Of a DNA stretch of 38,589 bases, positions 16,473 to 24,429 are shown piece after piece. The position numbers and the translations under genes were made by a program. The stretch comes from Clostridiales bacterium (lineage in GTDB: Bacteria > Bacillota > Clostridia > Christensenellales > Aristaeellaceae): assembly GCA_004557125.1 (NCBI GenBank), contig SFET01000019.1, positions 1 through 38,589 of the forward strand, given 5' to 3'. Each line of letters begins with the position of its first letter. Positions within the stretch are counted from its first letter, which is position 1. The notes beneath the pieces are model-generated. The model was not told the DNA's origin, did no database searches, and was given only the letters and a program-made list of their open reading frames with translations.

Positions 16473-17546
16473 ATGATTCGAATCGGTATGCTGACCAGCG
16501 GCGGCGATTGCCAGGCACTGAACGCGGCGATGCGCGGCGTCGCCAAGACGCTCTTCAATGCCAAGGAGGATGTGGAAATCTACGGCTTCCTGGACGGCTA
16601 TCAGGGCCTGATCTACGGCCGCTTCCGCCTGCTGACCTATAACGACTTCTCCGGCATCCTGACCAAGGGCGGCACCTTCCTGGGAAGCAGCCGCACGCCC
16701 TTCAAGACGATCCAGGATCCCGACGCGAACGGCCTGGACAAGGTCGCCGCCATGAAGCAGAACTACTACAAGCTGCAGCTGGACTGCCTGGTGATCCTGG
16801 GCGGCAACGGCACCCACAAGACCGCGAACCTGCTGCGCGAGCAGGGTCTCAATGTGGTCACGCTGCCAAAGACCATCGACAACGACCTCTGGGGCACCGA
16901 CATGACCTTCGGCTTCCAGAGCGCCGTGAATATCGCCACCGAGGCCATCGACTGCATCCATACCACCGCCGCTTCCCACGGCCGCGTGTTCATCGTGGAG
17001 ATCATGGGCCACAAGGTAGGCTGGCTGCCGCTGAACGCGGGCATGGCCGGCGGTGCGGACATCATCCTGATCCCCGAGATTCCCTACGACATCGACAAGG
17101 TCTGCGACAAGATTCAGGAGCGCCACGATCGCGGCAGCCGCTTTACCATTCTGGCCGTCGCCGAGGGCGCGATCTCCAAGGAGGATGCGGCGCTGTCCAA
17201 GAAGGAGTACAACAAGAAGCTGGAGAAGCGCAAGTTCCCCTCCGTGTCCTATGAAATTGCGGATCAGATCAACAAAAAGATTGGTCTTGACGTGCGCGTC
17301 ACCGTGCCGGGCCACACCCAGCGCGGCGGTTCCCCCTGCGCCTACGATCGCGTGTTCGCCAGCCGCCTGGGCAGCGAAGCGGGCAAGCTGATCCTCAAGG
17401 GCGAGTACGGCTTCATGGTGGGCTACAAGAACCGCGAGATCGTCAAGGTGCCGCTGGAGGAGGTTGCCGGCAAGCTGAAGATGGTCGATCCCAAGGCCAG
17501 CATCATCAAGGAAGCCAAGGCGCTGGGCATCAGCTTCGGCGATTAA
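16473..17546 (+). CDS. pfkA: 6-phosphofructokinase (group III-like, probably ATP-dependent)
   Basis: This glycolytic enzyme phosphorylates fructose 6-phosphate. The 357-residue protein carries MLTSGGDCQALNAAMRG (the family usually has GGD.PG.NA), GGNGTHKTA, PKTIDNDLWGTDMTFGF with the catalytic Asp in TIDND, the substrate loop EIMGHKVGWL and PGHTQRGGSP. At the two positions that separate donors (Gly104 and 124 in the E. coli enzyme) it has Gly and Lys. This resembles ATP-using group III enzymes rather than the Asp/Lys pair of PPi enzymes. The Asn in GGNGT replaces the usual Asp before that Gly. Start ATG after GGGAGG. It is monocistronic, followed by structured repeats and two terminators. Confidence 0.93.
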   Translation: MIRIGMLTSGGDCQALNAAMRGVAKTLFNAKEDVEIYGFLDGYQGLIYGRFRLLTYNDFSGILTKGGTFLGSSRTPFKTIQDPDANGLDKVAAMKQNYYKLQLDCLVILGGNGTHKTANLLREQGLNVVTLPKTIDNDLWGTDMTFGFQSAVNIATEAIDCIHTTAASHGRVFIVEIMGHKVGWLPLNAGMAGGADIILIPEIPYDIDKVCDKIQERHDRGSRFTILAVAEGAISKEDAALSKKEYNKKLEKRKFPSVSYEIADQINKKIGLDVRVTVPGHTQRGGSPCAYDRVFASRLGSEAGKLILKGEYGFMVGYKNREIVKVPLEEVAGKLKMVDPKASIIKEAKALGISFGD

Positions 17547-17582
17547 ACCTGAGAGCTTTTCCAGACGCTGAGAAAGCCTGGC

Positions 17583-17686
17583 AGCAGTCGCGTCTCCGAA
17601 GGAGCCGCGACCAGCTCGGGCGAATCCTCCGGATTCCAGCCCGGCGCTGCCGAAACCTGCGCGTATGCGCTACGGTTTCGGTGCGT
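17583..17686 (+). repeat. Structured repeat, copy A (three-hairpin element)
   Basis: The 104-nt element reads AGCA, hairpin 1 closed by GTCGCG/CGCGAC, hairpin 2 closed by CAGC/GCTG with inner arms around GAATCC/GGATTC, hairpin 3 closed by CCGAAACC/GGTTTCGG, then TGCGT. GCA and TGC could close the whole element. The same order recurs at three other places in the window (17732, 33351, 33507), with different but still complementary distal arms. It is of unknown nature: either a small dispersed repeat or a structured RNA. Confidence 0.8.
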
Positions 17687-17703
17687 TCAAGACAAGGAAG
17701 CAA

Positions 17704-17825
17704 GGCTGCAAATGAAGGCGCATACACGAGTAGCAGTCGCGCTGCTGCCTTCGGCGCGCTGCCGGCCGCTGCAATCATTTGCATTGCGGCCGGTGCGTAA
17801 ACGTATGTAACTGAAATTTGCAGCC
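17704..17825 (+). repeat. Structured repeat, copy B (shortened) inside a long stem
   Basis: The core, 17732-17798, starts AGCAGTCGCG and ends CGGTGCGT like copy A. It lacks the middle hairpin and the 3' arm of hairpin 1. The last hairpin has arms CCGGCCGC/GCGGCCGG. Outside the core, GGCTGCAAAT (17704-17713) is perfectly complementary to ATTTGCAGCC (17816-17825), and CATAC/GTATG adds inner pairing, so the element sits at the end of an extended closing helix. Confidence 0.72.
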
Positions 17826-17842
17826 GATGCTGACGCAGTAAG

Positions 17843-17884
17843 AAAAAATGCCAGCCGATTTCTTTAAATCAGGTGGCATTTTTT
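17843..17884. terminator. Strong bidirectional terminator after pfkA and the repeats
   Basis: AAAAAATGCCA... pairs with ...TGGCATTTTTT around an inner GATTT/AAATC stem. T-runs lie on both strands. It ends the pfkA/repeat transcript. Confidence 0.88.
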
Positions 17885-17911
17885 CGGTTGTGGGCTTTAT
17901 CAGTGATCTGG

Positions 17912-17941
17912 GGCGCGACCCGATCTGGGCCGCGCCTTTTT
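17912..17941 (+). terminator. Second, tandem terminator
   Basis: GGCGCG-A-CCC pairs with GGG-C-CGCGCC (17912-17936) and is followed by TTTTT (17937-17941). Tandem terminators insulate the downstream two-component operon. Confidence 0.78.
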
Positions 17942-17996
17942 CGTTTGCCGTTTCTGCAACCACTTTTTGAATGTATTCAACCGTTGTTTGCTTCTA

Positions 17997-18024
17997 TTGA
18001 CAAACGCATACGGCATGATATGAT
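17997..18024 (+). promoter_or_regulatory. Promoter of the two-component operon
   Basis: TTGACA (17997-18002), a 16-bp spacer and TATGAT (18019-18024). A short palindrome TTGAATGTATTCAA (17967-17980) lies 16 bases upstream and may be an operator. Confidence 0.75.
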
Positions 18025-18061
18025 GGTTGCAGAACAGCTTTTTTGCACATGGAGGTCGCAC

Positions 18062-18757
18062 ATGTATCGGATACTGATTGTGGAGGACGACCGGGACATC
18101 GCGCAGGCGATCCAGCTGCAGGCGCAGGCGTGGAACTTCGACGCGCGCTGCGTGCAGGATTTCCGGAATGTGATGGCGGAGTTTGCCGAATTCGATCCCC
18201 ATCTGGTGCTGCTGGACGTGTCGCTACCCTTCTTCAACGGCTACCACTGGTGCAGCGAGATCCGGAAAACGTCCCAGGTGCCCATCATCTTCATCTCCTC
18301 GGCCTCGGACAGCATGAACATCGTGATGGCCATGAACATGGGCGCGGACGACTTCATCGCCAAGCCCTTCGACCTGAACGTGCTGATCGCGAAGGTGCAG
18401 GCGCTGATGCGTCGCAGCTACGACTACGCGCCCTCGGCCCCGGTGCTGGAGCATCGCGGTGCGATACTGAACACCGGCGATGGCAGCCTGTTCTATCATG
18501 ATCAGCAGATCGAGCTGAGCAAGAACGAGTACCGCATCCTGCTCACGCTGATGCGCAGCAAGGGCAAGGTGGTCAGCCGGGAGAAGCTGATGGAACAGCT
18601 GTGGAGCACGGACTGCTTCGTGGATGAGAACACACTGAGCGTGAACGTGGGCCGCCTGCGTAAGAAGCTGGAGGCTGCGGGGCTGAACGGCTTCATCGCG
18701 ACGAAGTTCGGCGTTGGCTACGTCATCCACGACGCACCGGAGGGAGGCGCTTCATGA
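18062..18757 (+). CDS. OmpR/PhoB-family response regulator (BceR-like)
   Basis: The 231-residue DNA-binding response regulator has a receiver domain (about 1-120) with the acidic pair EDD (8-10), the phospho-acceptor Asp in LVLLDVSLP (about 52) and the Lys in IAKPF. A winged-helix output domain follows (about 130-228, ending GVGYVIHD). Its gene overlaps the histidine kinase gene by 4 bases, and an ABC exporter of the BceAB type follows. This is the usual make-up of antimicrobial-peptide sensing and detoxification modules. The ATG at 18062 follows GGAGG. It probably activates the ABC genes through the inverted repeat at 19764-19787 (inference). Confidence 0.93.
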   Translation: MYRILIVEDDRDIAQAIQLQAQAWNFDARCVQDFRNVMAEFAEFDPHLVLLDVSLPFFNGYHWCSEIRKTSQVPIIFISSASDSMNIVMAMNMGADDFIAKPFDLNVLIAKVQALMRRSYDYAPSAPVLEHRGAILNTGDGSLFYHDQQIELSKNEYRILLTLMRSKGKVVSREKLMEQLWSTDCFVDENTLSVNVGRLRKKLEAAGLNGFIATKFGVGYVIHDAPEGGAS

Positions 18758-19743
18758 GGCTGCTGCTGTCCTACCTGCGCTCCCGGCGGCGGGTGCTGCT
18801 CTTCTCGGTGCTGTGCGCGCTGCTGTTTTGCGTCTCCTTTCTGCTCTACCACCTGCCCGTGGAGGCGGTGCTCTATCCCGCCGGGCTGTGCCTGCTGCTG
18901 GACGGCATTGCGCTGGGCTGGGACTTTCTCCAATTCCGTCGGCGGCACAACCTCCTGCATGCACTGCGCTTCATCACCGACAGTGCGCTGGACGCACTGC
19001 CCGAGCCTGAGAACCGCATCGAGGCGGACTACCAGCGAATCATCGGCCTGCTTCGGGACGAGCAGCGACAGATCGAGGGCGGCATGCGGCGGCGCTACGC
19101 GGACATGATCGACTACTACACCGTCTGGGCGCACCAGATCAAGACGCCCATCGCGTCCATGCAGCTGAGCTTGCAGAGTGAGGACAGCGCGCTGAGCCGC
19201 AAACTGCGGCTGGATCTGTTCCACATCGAGCAGTATGTGGAGATGGTGCTGACCTACCTGCGGCTGGATTCGGACGAGACGGACTACGTCATCCGGGAGT
19301 GCAACCTTGATGACATCCTCAAGCGCTCGCTCAAGAAGTTTGCGCCGGAGTTCATCGCGCGGAAACTGTCTCTGCGCTACGAGCCGGTGGGAATCCGGGC
19401 CATCACCGATGAAAAGTGGCTCGGCTTCGTGATCGAGCAGCTGCTGTCCAACGCGCTGAAGTACACCTACGAGGGCGGCGTGACCATCGAGTCCGCCGAG
19501 AGCGGCGTGCTGTGCATTCGGGACACGGGCATCGGCATCGCAGCGGAGGATCTGCCCCGCATCTTTGAGCGCGGCTTCACCGGCTGCAATGGTCGCGGTG
19601 AGCGCAGCTCCAGCGGACTCGGGCTGTACCTCTGCCGCAGAATCTGCCGGAATCTGGGCCACGGCATATCGGCCCAGTCCACGCCCGGAGAGGGCACGGC
19701 GATCCTGCTCGACCTGAACCAGCGCCGCCTGGACGTGGAATAG
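18754..19743 (+). CDS. Intramembrane-sensing histidine kinase (BceS-like)
   Basis: The 329-residue kinase has two closely spaced N-terminal transmembrane helices (about 12-32 and 38-56) with almost no external loop, as in intramembrane-sensing kinases. The H-box is WAHQIKTPIASM (His about 129). The ATPase domain has LLSNALKYT, RDTGIGI and GLGLYLCR. Such kinases sense the activity of a partner BceAB transporter rather than the drug itself. The start overlaps the response-regulator stop (ATGA). Confidence 0.93.
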   Translation: MRLLLSYLRSRRRVLLFSVLCALLFCVSFLLYHLPVEAVLYPAGLCLLLDGIALGWDFLQFRRRHNLLHALRFITDSALDALPEPENRIEADYQRIIGLLRDEQRQIEGGMRRRYADMIDYYTVWAHQIKTPIASMQLSLQSEDSALSRKLRLDLFHIEQYVEMVLTYLRLDSDETDYVIRECNLDDILKRSLKKFAPEFIARKLSLRYEPVGIRAITDEKWLGFVIEQLLSNALKYTYEGGVTIESAESGVLCIRDTGIGIAAEDLPRIFERGFTGCNGRGERSSSGLGLYLCRRICRNLGHGISAQSTPGEGTAILLDLNQRRLDVE

Positions 19744-19763
19744 CGGCACTTCTTACGGAACTG

Positions 19764-19827
19764 TTAGAATTCACCGGGGAATTGTAAGGCAAATCGATGG
19801 CCTTGCGGTTCCCCCTTCTGCTAAAAT
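19764..19827 (+). promoter_or_regulatory. Inverted repeat and weak -10 upstream of the ABC exporter
   Basis: TTAGAATT (19764-19771) and AATTGTAA (19780-19787) form a near-perfect inverted repeat. TAAAAT (19822-19827) is a plausible -10, but the hexamer 17 bp upstream (GGCCTT) is a poor -35. That fits an activator-dependent promoter, probably driven by the adjacent response regulator. Confidence 0.55.
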
Positions 19828-19859
19828 GGCATCAGAATTCAACAGGAGGTCAAACAAAC

Positions 19860-20624
19860 ATGCCGATACTGGAAGTCAAGGAACTGAAGAAGATTTACAC
19901 CACCCGCCTGGGCGGAAACAAGGTGGAGGCCCTGCGCAACGTGAACTTCAGCGTTGAGGAGGGCGAATACGTGGCCATCATGGGCGAATCCGGCTCGGGC
20001 AAGACCACGCTTTTAAACATCCTCGCGGCGCTGGACAGGCCCAGCTCCGGCAGCGTCTGCCTGGACGGCAAGGATCTGCACCAGATCAAGGAGAGCGAGG
20101 TTGCCGCCTTCCGCCGCGACAAGCTGGGCTTCGTGTTCCAGGAGTTCAACCTGCTGGACACCTTCACCGTGGAGGACAACATCTACCTGCCGCTGGTGCT
20201 GGCGGGACTCCCCCACGACCAGATGCAGTGGCGGCTGCGGCCCATCGCCGATGAGCTGGCCATCACCCACCTTCTGAAGAAGTACCCCTACGAAATCTCC
20301 GGCGGTCAGAAGCAGCGCGCGGCCGTCGCCCGGGCGCTGATCACCGGGCCCCGGCTGCTGCTGGCGGACGAGCCCACCGGCGCGCTGGACTCCAAGGCCA
20401 CCGACGAGCTGCTGCGCCTGTTCGCGCGCATCAACCGCAGCGGTCAGACGATCCTGATGGTCACCCACTCCGTCAAGGCTGCCAGCCGTGCGGGCCGCGT
20501 GCTGTTCATCCGCGACGGCGAGGTGTTCCACCAGATCTACCGCGGGCAGTCCACCGACGAGCAGCTCTATCAGAAGATCTCCGACACGCTGACCATGCTT
20601 GCGACGGGCGGTGAGCGGCAGTGA
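19860..20624 (+). CDS. ABC transporter ATP-binding protein (BceA-like)
   Basis: The 254-residue MacB/BceA-type ATPase has Walker A GESGSGKTT (about 41-49), Q-loop FVFQEFNLL, signature ISGGQKQR, Walker B LLLADEPTGALD and H-loop MVTHS. The ...ALDS motif and FtsX-like partner are typical of peptide-antibiotic resistance exporters. The ATG at 19860 follows AGGAGGT. Its stop overlaps the permease GTG start. Confidence 0.95.
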   Translation: MPILEVKELKKIYTTRLGGNKVEALRNVNFSVEEGEYVAIMGESGSGKTTLLNILAALDRPSSGSVCLDGKDLHQIKESEVAAFRRDKLGFVFQEFNLLDTFTVEDNIYLPLVLAGLPHDQMQWRLRPIADELAITHLLKKYPYEISGGQKQRAAVARALITGPRLLLADEPTGALDSKATDELLRLFARINRSGQTILMVTHSVKAASRAGRVLFIRDGEVFHQIYRGQSTDEQLYQKISDTLTMLATGGERQ

Positions 20625-22669
20625 AGAAGCTCCTCTATCCCCGGCTGGCCTGGACGGGCATCCGCAAGAACAAGCGCCTGTATGCGCCCTACCTGCTCAC
20701 CTGCGCCGGCATGGTCATGATGCACTACATCATCACCGCCCTCTCCTGCTCCAACGCGGTGTACAGCCTGCGGGGCGGCAGTACCATCACCGCCATGCTG
20801 AGTATGGGCAGCTGGATCATCGCGCTGTTCTCGCTGATCTTCCTCTTTTACACCAACTCCTTCCTGATTCGCCGCCGCATGAAGGAATTCGGCCTGTACA
20901 ACATCCTGGGCATGGGCAAGGGCAACATCGCCCGCATTCTGGTCTGGGAGACCCTGATCAGTGCGGCCCTGACCCTCTCCACCGGCCTGTTTGGCGGCTT
21001 CGCGCTATCGAAGCTGGCCGAGCTGGGGCTGGTGAACATCATGAAGGGCGAGGTGAGCTACCGCGTCGCGCTGTCGATGCAGGCCGTACTGACCACGGTG
21101 CCCGTATTCTGCGCCATCTTCGCGCTGATCCTGCTGGCGGGACTGATTCGCATCGGCAGAACCGACGCCATCGCCCTGCTTCGCAGCGAAAATGCCGGTG
21201 AGAAGCCGCCGAAGGCAAACTGGTTCTTGGGCGTGCTGGGTGCGCTGCTGCTGGCGGGCGCATACTACCTGGCCGTGAGCATCCGGGATCCCATCTCCGC
21301 CCTGATCTGGTTCTTCGTGGCGGTGGGCATGGTGATTCTGGCCACCTACCTACTGTTCGTGTCCGGCTCGGTGGTGCTCTGCCGCGCGCTCCAGCGCAAC
21401 AAGCGCTACTACTACAAGCCGAACCACTTCGTGTCGGTGTCCTCCATGGCCTACCGCATGAAGCGCAACGGCGCAGGCCTCGCCTCCATCTGCATCCTGG
21501 CGACCATGGTGCTGGTGATGCTCTGCTCCACCTCCTGCCTGTACTTCGGCGCTGAGGACTCTCTCAACAGCCGTTATCCCATGGATCTCACCATCGACCT
21601 GCTCTTCCCCCGCGTCGTCGGCAACAACGATTCCGCGCTGGAGATCGTGCGCTCCACCACCATGCAGGCCTGCGCGGATCACGGCGTGGCCCCCGATCTG
21701 GTGACGGAATACCTCCACGCGGAGATCACCGGCTGCCTCAAGGGCACGCAGATCGACCCTGATCCCGACAACTTCGAGTACGATTCCGTCGACGTCTACG
21801 GTGACGTGCGCGTGCTCCACTTCATCCCCCTGGAGGACTACAACGAATTCGCGGGGACGAACGAGGTTCTGAACCCGGGCGAGGCGCTCATCTACGCCAC
21901 GCGCAACCCTTACAGGGCGGACGAGCTCACCATCCTCGGTAGCACAAGTCTGCGCATCGTGAAGCAGCTTGACTCCTTCCCGGTGGACGGCGGTGCGGCC
22001 ATGGACATGTTCTCCCACCTGATCCTCGTCGTGCCGGACTTCGAGGGGATACTTGAACCCCTCTCCAGCCTGACCAACGCCCGGGGCGATCGTCTGCTGG
22101 ACGTAAAATGGTTCTACGGCGTGGACATGCATGCGGAGGACGAGGTGCAGATTGCAATCTGGAAGGATCTGTACGGCAAGCTGGGCGAGCGCTTGGACGC
22201 ATCCGAATGCGGCGAGGTGGGCTTCAGCATCGAGAGCCGTTCGGAGAACCGCGACGACTTCTACGGCACCTACGGCGGGCTGTTCTTCCTTGGGATCATC
22301 CTGAGCATCGTGTTCCTCTTCGCCGCCGTGCTCATCATCTACTACAAGCAGGTCACCGAGGGCTACGAGGACCAACACCGCTTCGGCATCATGCAGAAGG
22401 TGGGCATGACCAGGCGGGACATCCGAAAGAGCATCAACTCCCAGCTGCTGACCGTGTTCTTCCTGCCGCTGATCGCTGCGGGCGTGCACCTGGCCTTCGC
22501 CTTCCCGATGATCCGCAAGCTGCTGATGATGTTCAACCTGTTTAATCTGAAGCTGCTTATGTGTACCACGCTGATCAGCTACCTGATCTTCGCGCTGTTC
22601 TATCTCTTGGTGTACCGCATCACCTCCAACGCCTATTATTCCATCGTCAGTGACGGCAAAGAGGAGTGA
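20621..22669 (+). CDS. FtsX-type ABC permease (BceB-like)
   Basis: The 682-residue permease has about ten transmembrane helices. One is N-terminal, with further helices to about residue 300. A large extracytoplasmic segment follows (about 310-550), then three C-terminal helices around 555-670. This is the BceB arrangement, in which the large external domain takes part in recognising peptide antibiotics and in signalling to the intramembrane kinase. Translation starts at GTG 20621, overlapping the BceA stop by 4 bases. With the kinase and regulator it completes a BceRSAB module; the inducing compound is unknown. Confidence 0.93.
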   Translation: MKKLLYPRLAWTGIRKNKRLYAPYLLTCAGMVMMHYIITALSCSNAVYSLRGGSTITAMLSMGSWIIALFSLIFLFYTNSFLIRRRMKEFGLYNILGMGKGNIARILVWETLISAALTLSTGLFGGFALSKLAELGLVNIMKGEVSYRVALSMQAVLTTVPVFCAIFALILLAGLIRIGRTDAIALLRSENAGEKPPKANWFLGVLGALLLAGAYYLAVSIRDPISALIWFFVAVGMVILATYLLFVSGSVVLCRALQRNKRYYYKPNHFVSVSSMAYRMKRNGAGLASICILATMVLVMLCSTSCLYFGAEDSLNSRYPMDLTIDLLFPRVVGNNDSALEIVRSTTMQACADHGVAPDLVTEYLHAEITGCLKGTQIDPDPDNFEYDSVDVYGDVRVLHFIPLEDYNEFAGTNEVLNPGEALIYATRNPYRADELTILGSTSLRIVKQLDSFPVDGGAAMDMFSHLILVVPDFEGILEPLSSLTNARGDRLLDVKWFYGVDMHAEDEVQIAIWKDLYGKLGERLDASECGEVGFSIESRSENRDDFYGTYGGLFFLGIILSIVFLFAAVLIIYYKQVTEGYEDQHRFGIMQKVGMTRRDIRKSINSQLLTVFFLPLIAAGVHLAFAFPMIRKLLMMFNLFNLKLLMCTTLISYLIFALFYLLVYRITSNAYYSIVSDGKEE

Positions 22670-22679
22670 CCTCTCCCAA

Positions 22680-22711
22680 AAGCGGCCTTCGGTGTTGCAC
22701 CGGGGCCGCTT
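22680..22711 (+). terminator. Terminator-like hairpin after the ABC permease
   Basis: AAGCGGCC pairs with GGCCGCTT around a CGGTG/CACCG inner stem; only a weak T-run (CATTCT) follows. Confidence 0.65.
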
Positions 22712-22720
22712 CATTCTCCC

Positions 22721-22762
22721 AAAAAAAATGCACCGGCGGTACTCCGAACGCACCGCCGGCAT
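22721..22762 (-). terminator. Terminator of the FGGY kinase gene
   Basis: On the minus strand, ATGCCGGCGGT pairs with ACCGCCGGTGCAT (one bulge) and is followed by eight T residues, 8 bases after the stop at 22771. Confidence 0.9.
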
Positions 22763-22770
22763 GTTTTGTC

Positions 22771-24261
22771 CTACCTGCGAACCTCCTCCAGCAGAAGGCT
22801 GCGCAGACGCTTGTACTTTTCGTATTTCTCCCGATAGATCTCCACGTTCGCAGGGTTCGGCCGCACAGGCGCGCCGACGCGCACGAACTTCTCCGCAGCC
22901 TTGCACCTGTCCTTCTCGCCCGTGACCGCCGCAAACCCCAGAATCGCGCTGCCCAGCGCGCCGGTCTCCGGCGTCTCTACCGGCAGGATCTCCCGGTTCC
23001 ATACGTCCGCCTTGATCTGCAGCCACACCTTCGAGCGCGCACCGCCACCGCAGGCGTAGAGCCGCTTGGGTGCAACGCCATAGTGCTCCAGGCGCTCCAG
23101 ATTGTAGGCCATCTCGAAGCACAGGCCCTCCAGAATCGCCCGGTACAGCTCCGGAAGCCCGGTGTGCATGGACACGCCCCAGAACACGCCCCGGGCCGCG
23201 GTCTCGATGTCCGGCGTGCCGCCCATGCCCTGCAGGTACGGCAGCACGATCAAATCGGTGGGCTCCTCCGGACACACGCGGTTGAGGATGTCGTAGATGC
23301 TCACGCCCTCCTCCTTGGCCTGCTGGCGCAGGTGCTTGGCGAGCTGGTCGCGGTACCACTTCACCACCATGCCGCCGGAGGTGTTGTAGGCGTAGGTCAC
23401 GTAGCCGCGGCCATCCACGTAGGGCACGCAGGCGTAGTTCTCGCGGGTGAAGCCCGCATCGTCGGGAATGGCGGCGAACAGCGGCTCGATGCACTCAGTG
23501 GTGCCGGTGCCGTCCATCGCGTCTCCGGGCTTGTGCACGCCGCAGGCCAGGGCGTTGACGATCTGATCGTGGGAGCCGATAACCACACGCACCTTTTCGG
23601 AAAGGCCCAGGCGCTGCGCCACATCCGGCAGCAGAGGACCCAGATCGGAGCCGGTGTCAAACACCTCGGGCATCTGACTGACGGAAAGCCCCGCCGCGTC
23701 CAGCAGCTCCTGCGACCAGCAGCGCTTCTCCACATCGTAGAGCAGCGTGCGGCAGGCAAGCGACACGTCCGTCGCGGCCACGCCGCTCAGGCGATAGCAG
23801 ATGTAGCCCGCAATCAGCAGAAACTTCCACACCGGCCTCTCGGCCACCTGAACGGTGTAGAGCATCTTCGCCAGCGAATAGGACGCGTCCGGCATGATGC
23901 GCGCGACCTGCATGAACTTCTCCGCGCCCACCTTCTCCACCAGCGCATCGAACTCGCTGGAGGAGGAATCTGCAAAGTACATGATGATATCCGTCAGCGC
24001 CCGGCCCTGTGCGTCCACCGGCACGAAGGACTCGCCGAAGGAGGACACCGTGATCGCCGCGACCTCATCCCTGTCCGGCAGCGCCTCCACACATTCCCGA
24101 ATGACCTCCACCACCGACGCGGACAGCACTTCCGCCTCCAGGTTCACCTTTCCGGGCGGATTGGGGTACTCGCGATAGCTCAGCGCGAGCTGCTCGCCGT
24201 CATCCCGAAAGGCCACGCATTTTGCACCGGTTCCGCCGATATCGACACCCAAACTGATCAT
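22771..24261 (-). CDS. FGGY-family carbohydrate kinase
   Basis: The 496-residue sugar kinase of the FGGY/ASKHA fold has the N-terminal phosphate loop GVDIGGTGAKCVAF, a central GSHDQIVNALACGV (the position of the catalytic Asp), DGTGTTECI and the C-terminal ACGGGARSKVWLQIKADV with ETGALGSAI. It phosphorylates a sugar or polyol; xylulose-, fuculose- or gluconate-type substrates are possible, but sequence alone does not decide. It stands alone, with its own promoter, a long hairpin in the leader and a terminator. The start ATG at 24261 has GGAGG about 6-7 nt upstream. Confidence 0.9.
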   Translation of the reverse strand: MISLGVDIGGTGAKCVAFRDDGEQLALSYREYPNPPGKVNLEAEVLSASVVEVIRECVEALPDRDEVAAITVSSFGESFVPVDAQGRALTDIIMYFADSSSSEFDALVEKVGAEKFMQVARIMPDASYSLAKMLYTVQVAERPVWKFLLIAGYICYRLSGVAATDVSLACRTLLYDVEKRCWSQELLDAAGLSVSQMPEVFDTGSDLGPLLPDVAQRLGLSEKVRVVIGSHDQIVNALACGVHKPGDAMDGTGTTECIEPLFAAIPDDAGFTRENYACVPYVDGRGYVTYAYNTSGGMVVKWYRDQLAKHLRQQAKEEGVSIYDILNRVCPEEPTDLIVLPYLQGMGGTPDIETAARGVFWGVSMHTGLPELYRAILEGLCFEMAYNLERLEHYGVAPKRLYACGGGARSKVWLQIKADVWNREILPVETPETGALGSAILGFAAVTGEKDRCKAAEKFVRVGAPVRPNPANVEIYREKYEKYKRLRSLLLEEVRR

Positions 24262-24318
24262 AATCTACCTCCATGCCTCCGCAATGCTTTCTGAATACTT
24301 TCTTAGGAATACAGGCAC

Positions 24319-24354
24319 GGTTCGCAGAAACGGTGCCACCGTTTTCCGCGAACC
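24319..24354 (-). promoter_or_regulatory. Long inverted repeat in the leader of the FGGY kinase gene
   Basis: On the minus strand, GGTTCGC-G-GAAAACGGT pairs with ACCGTTTC-T-GCGAACC (one bulge and one mismatch, 3-nt loop). It lies about 14-50 nt into the predicted transcript, with no T-run after it. It could be an operator, an RNA hairpin controlling stability, or a weak terminator for lysC read-through. Confidence 0.55.
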
Positions 24355-24374
24355 GGATACAAAGTTATGTTCCT

Positions 24375-24403
24375 ATTATATAGCAATTGAATGTCGAAGA
24401 CAA
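24375..24403 (-). promoter_or_regulatory. Promoter of the FGGY kinase gene
   Basis: TTGTCT (24398-24403), a 17-bp spacer and TATAAT (24375-24380) on the minus strand. It lies in the gap after lysC, which shows no terminator of its own. Confidence 0.72.
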
Positions 24404-24429
24404 GGGGACAATGCGACAATTTGTTCAGA

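Noticed and set aside
21350..23494. A 714-codon minus-strand open frame across the BceB-like gene and the start of the next gene
   Set aside because: It has His/Arg-rich shadow composition and crosses two terminators.
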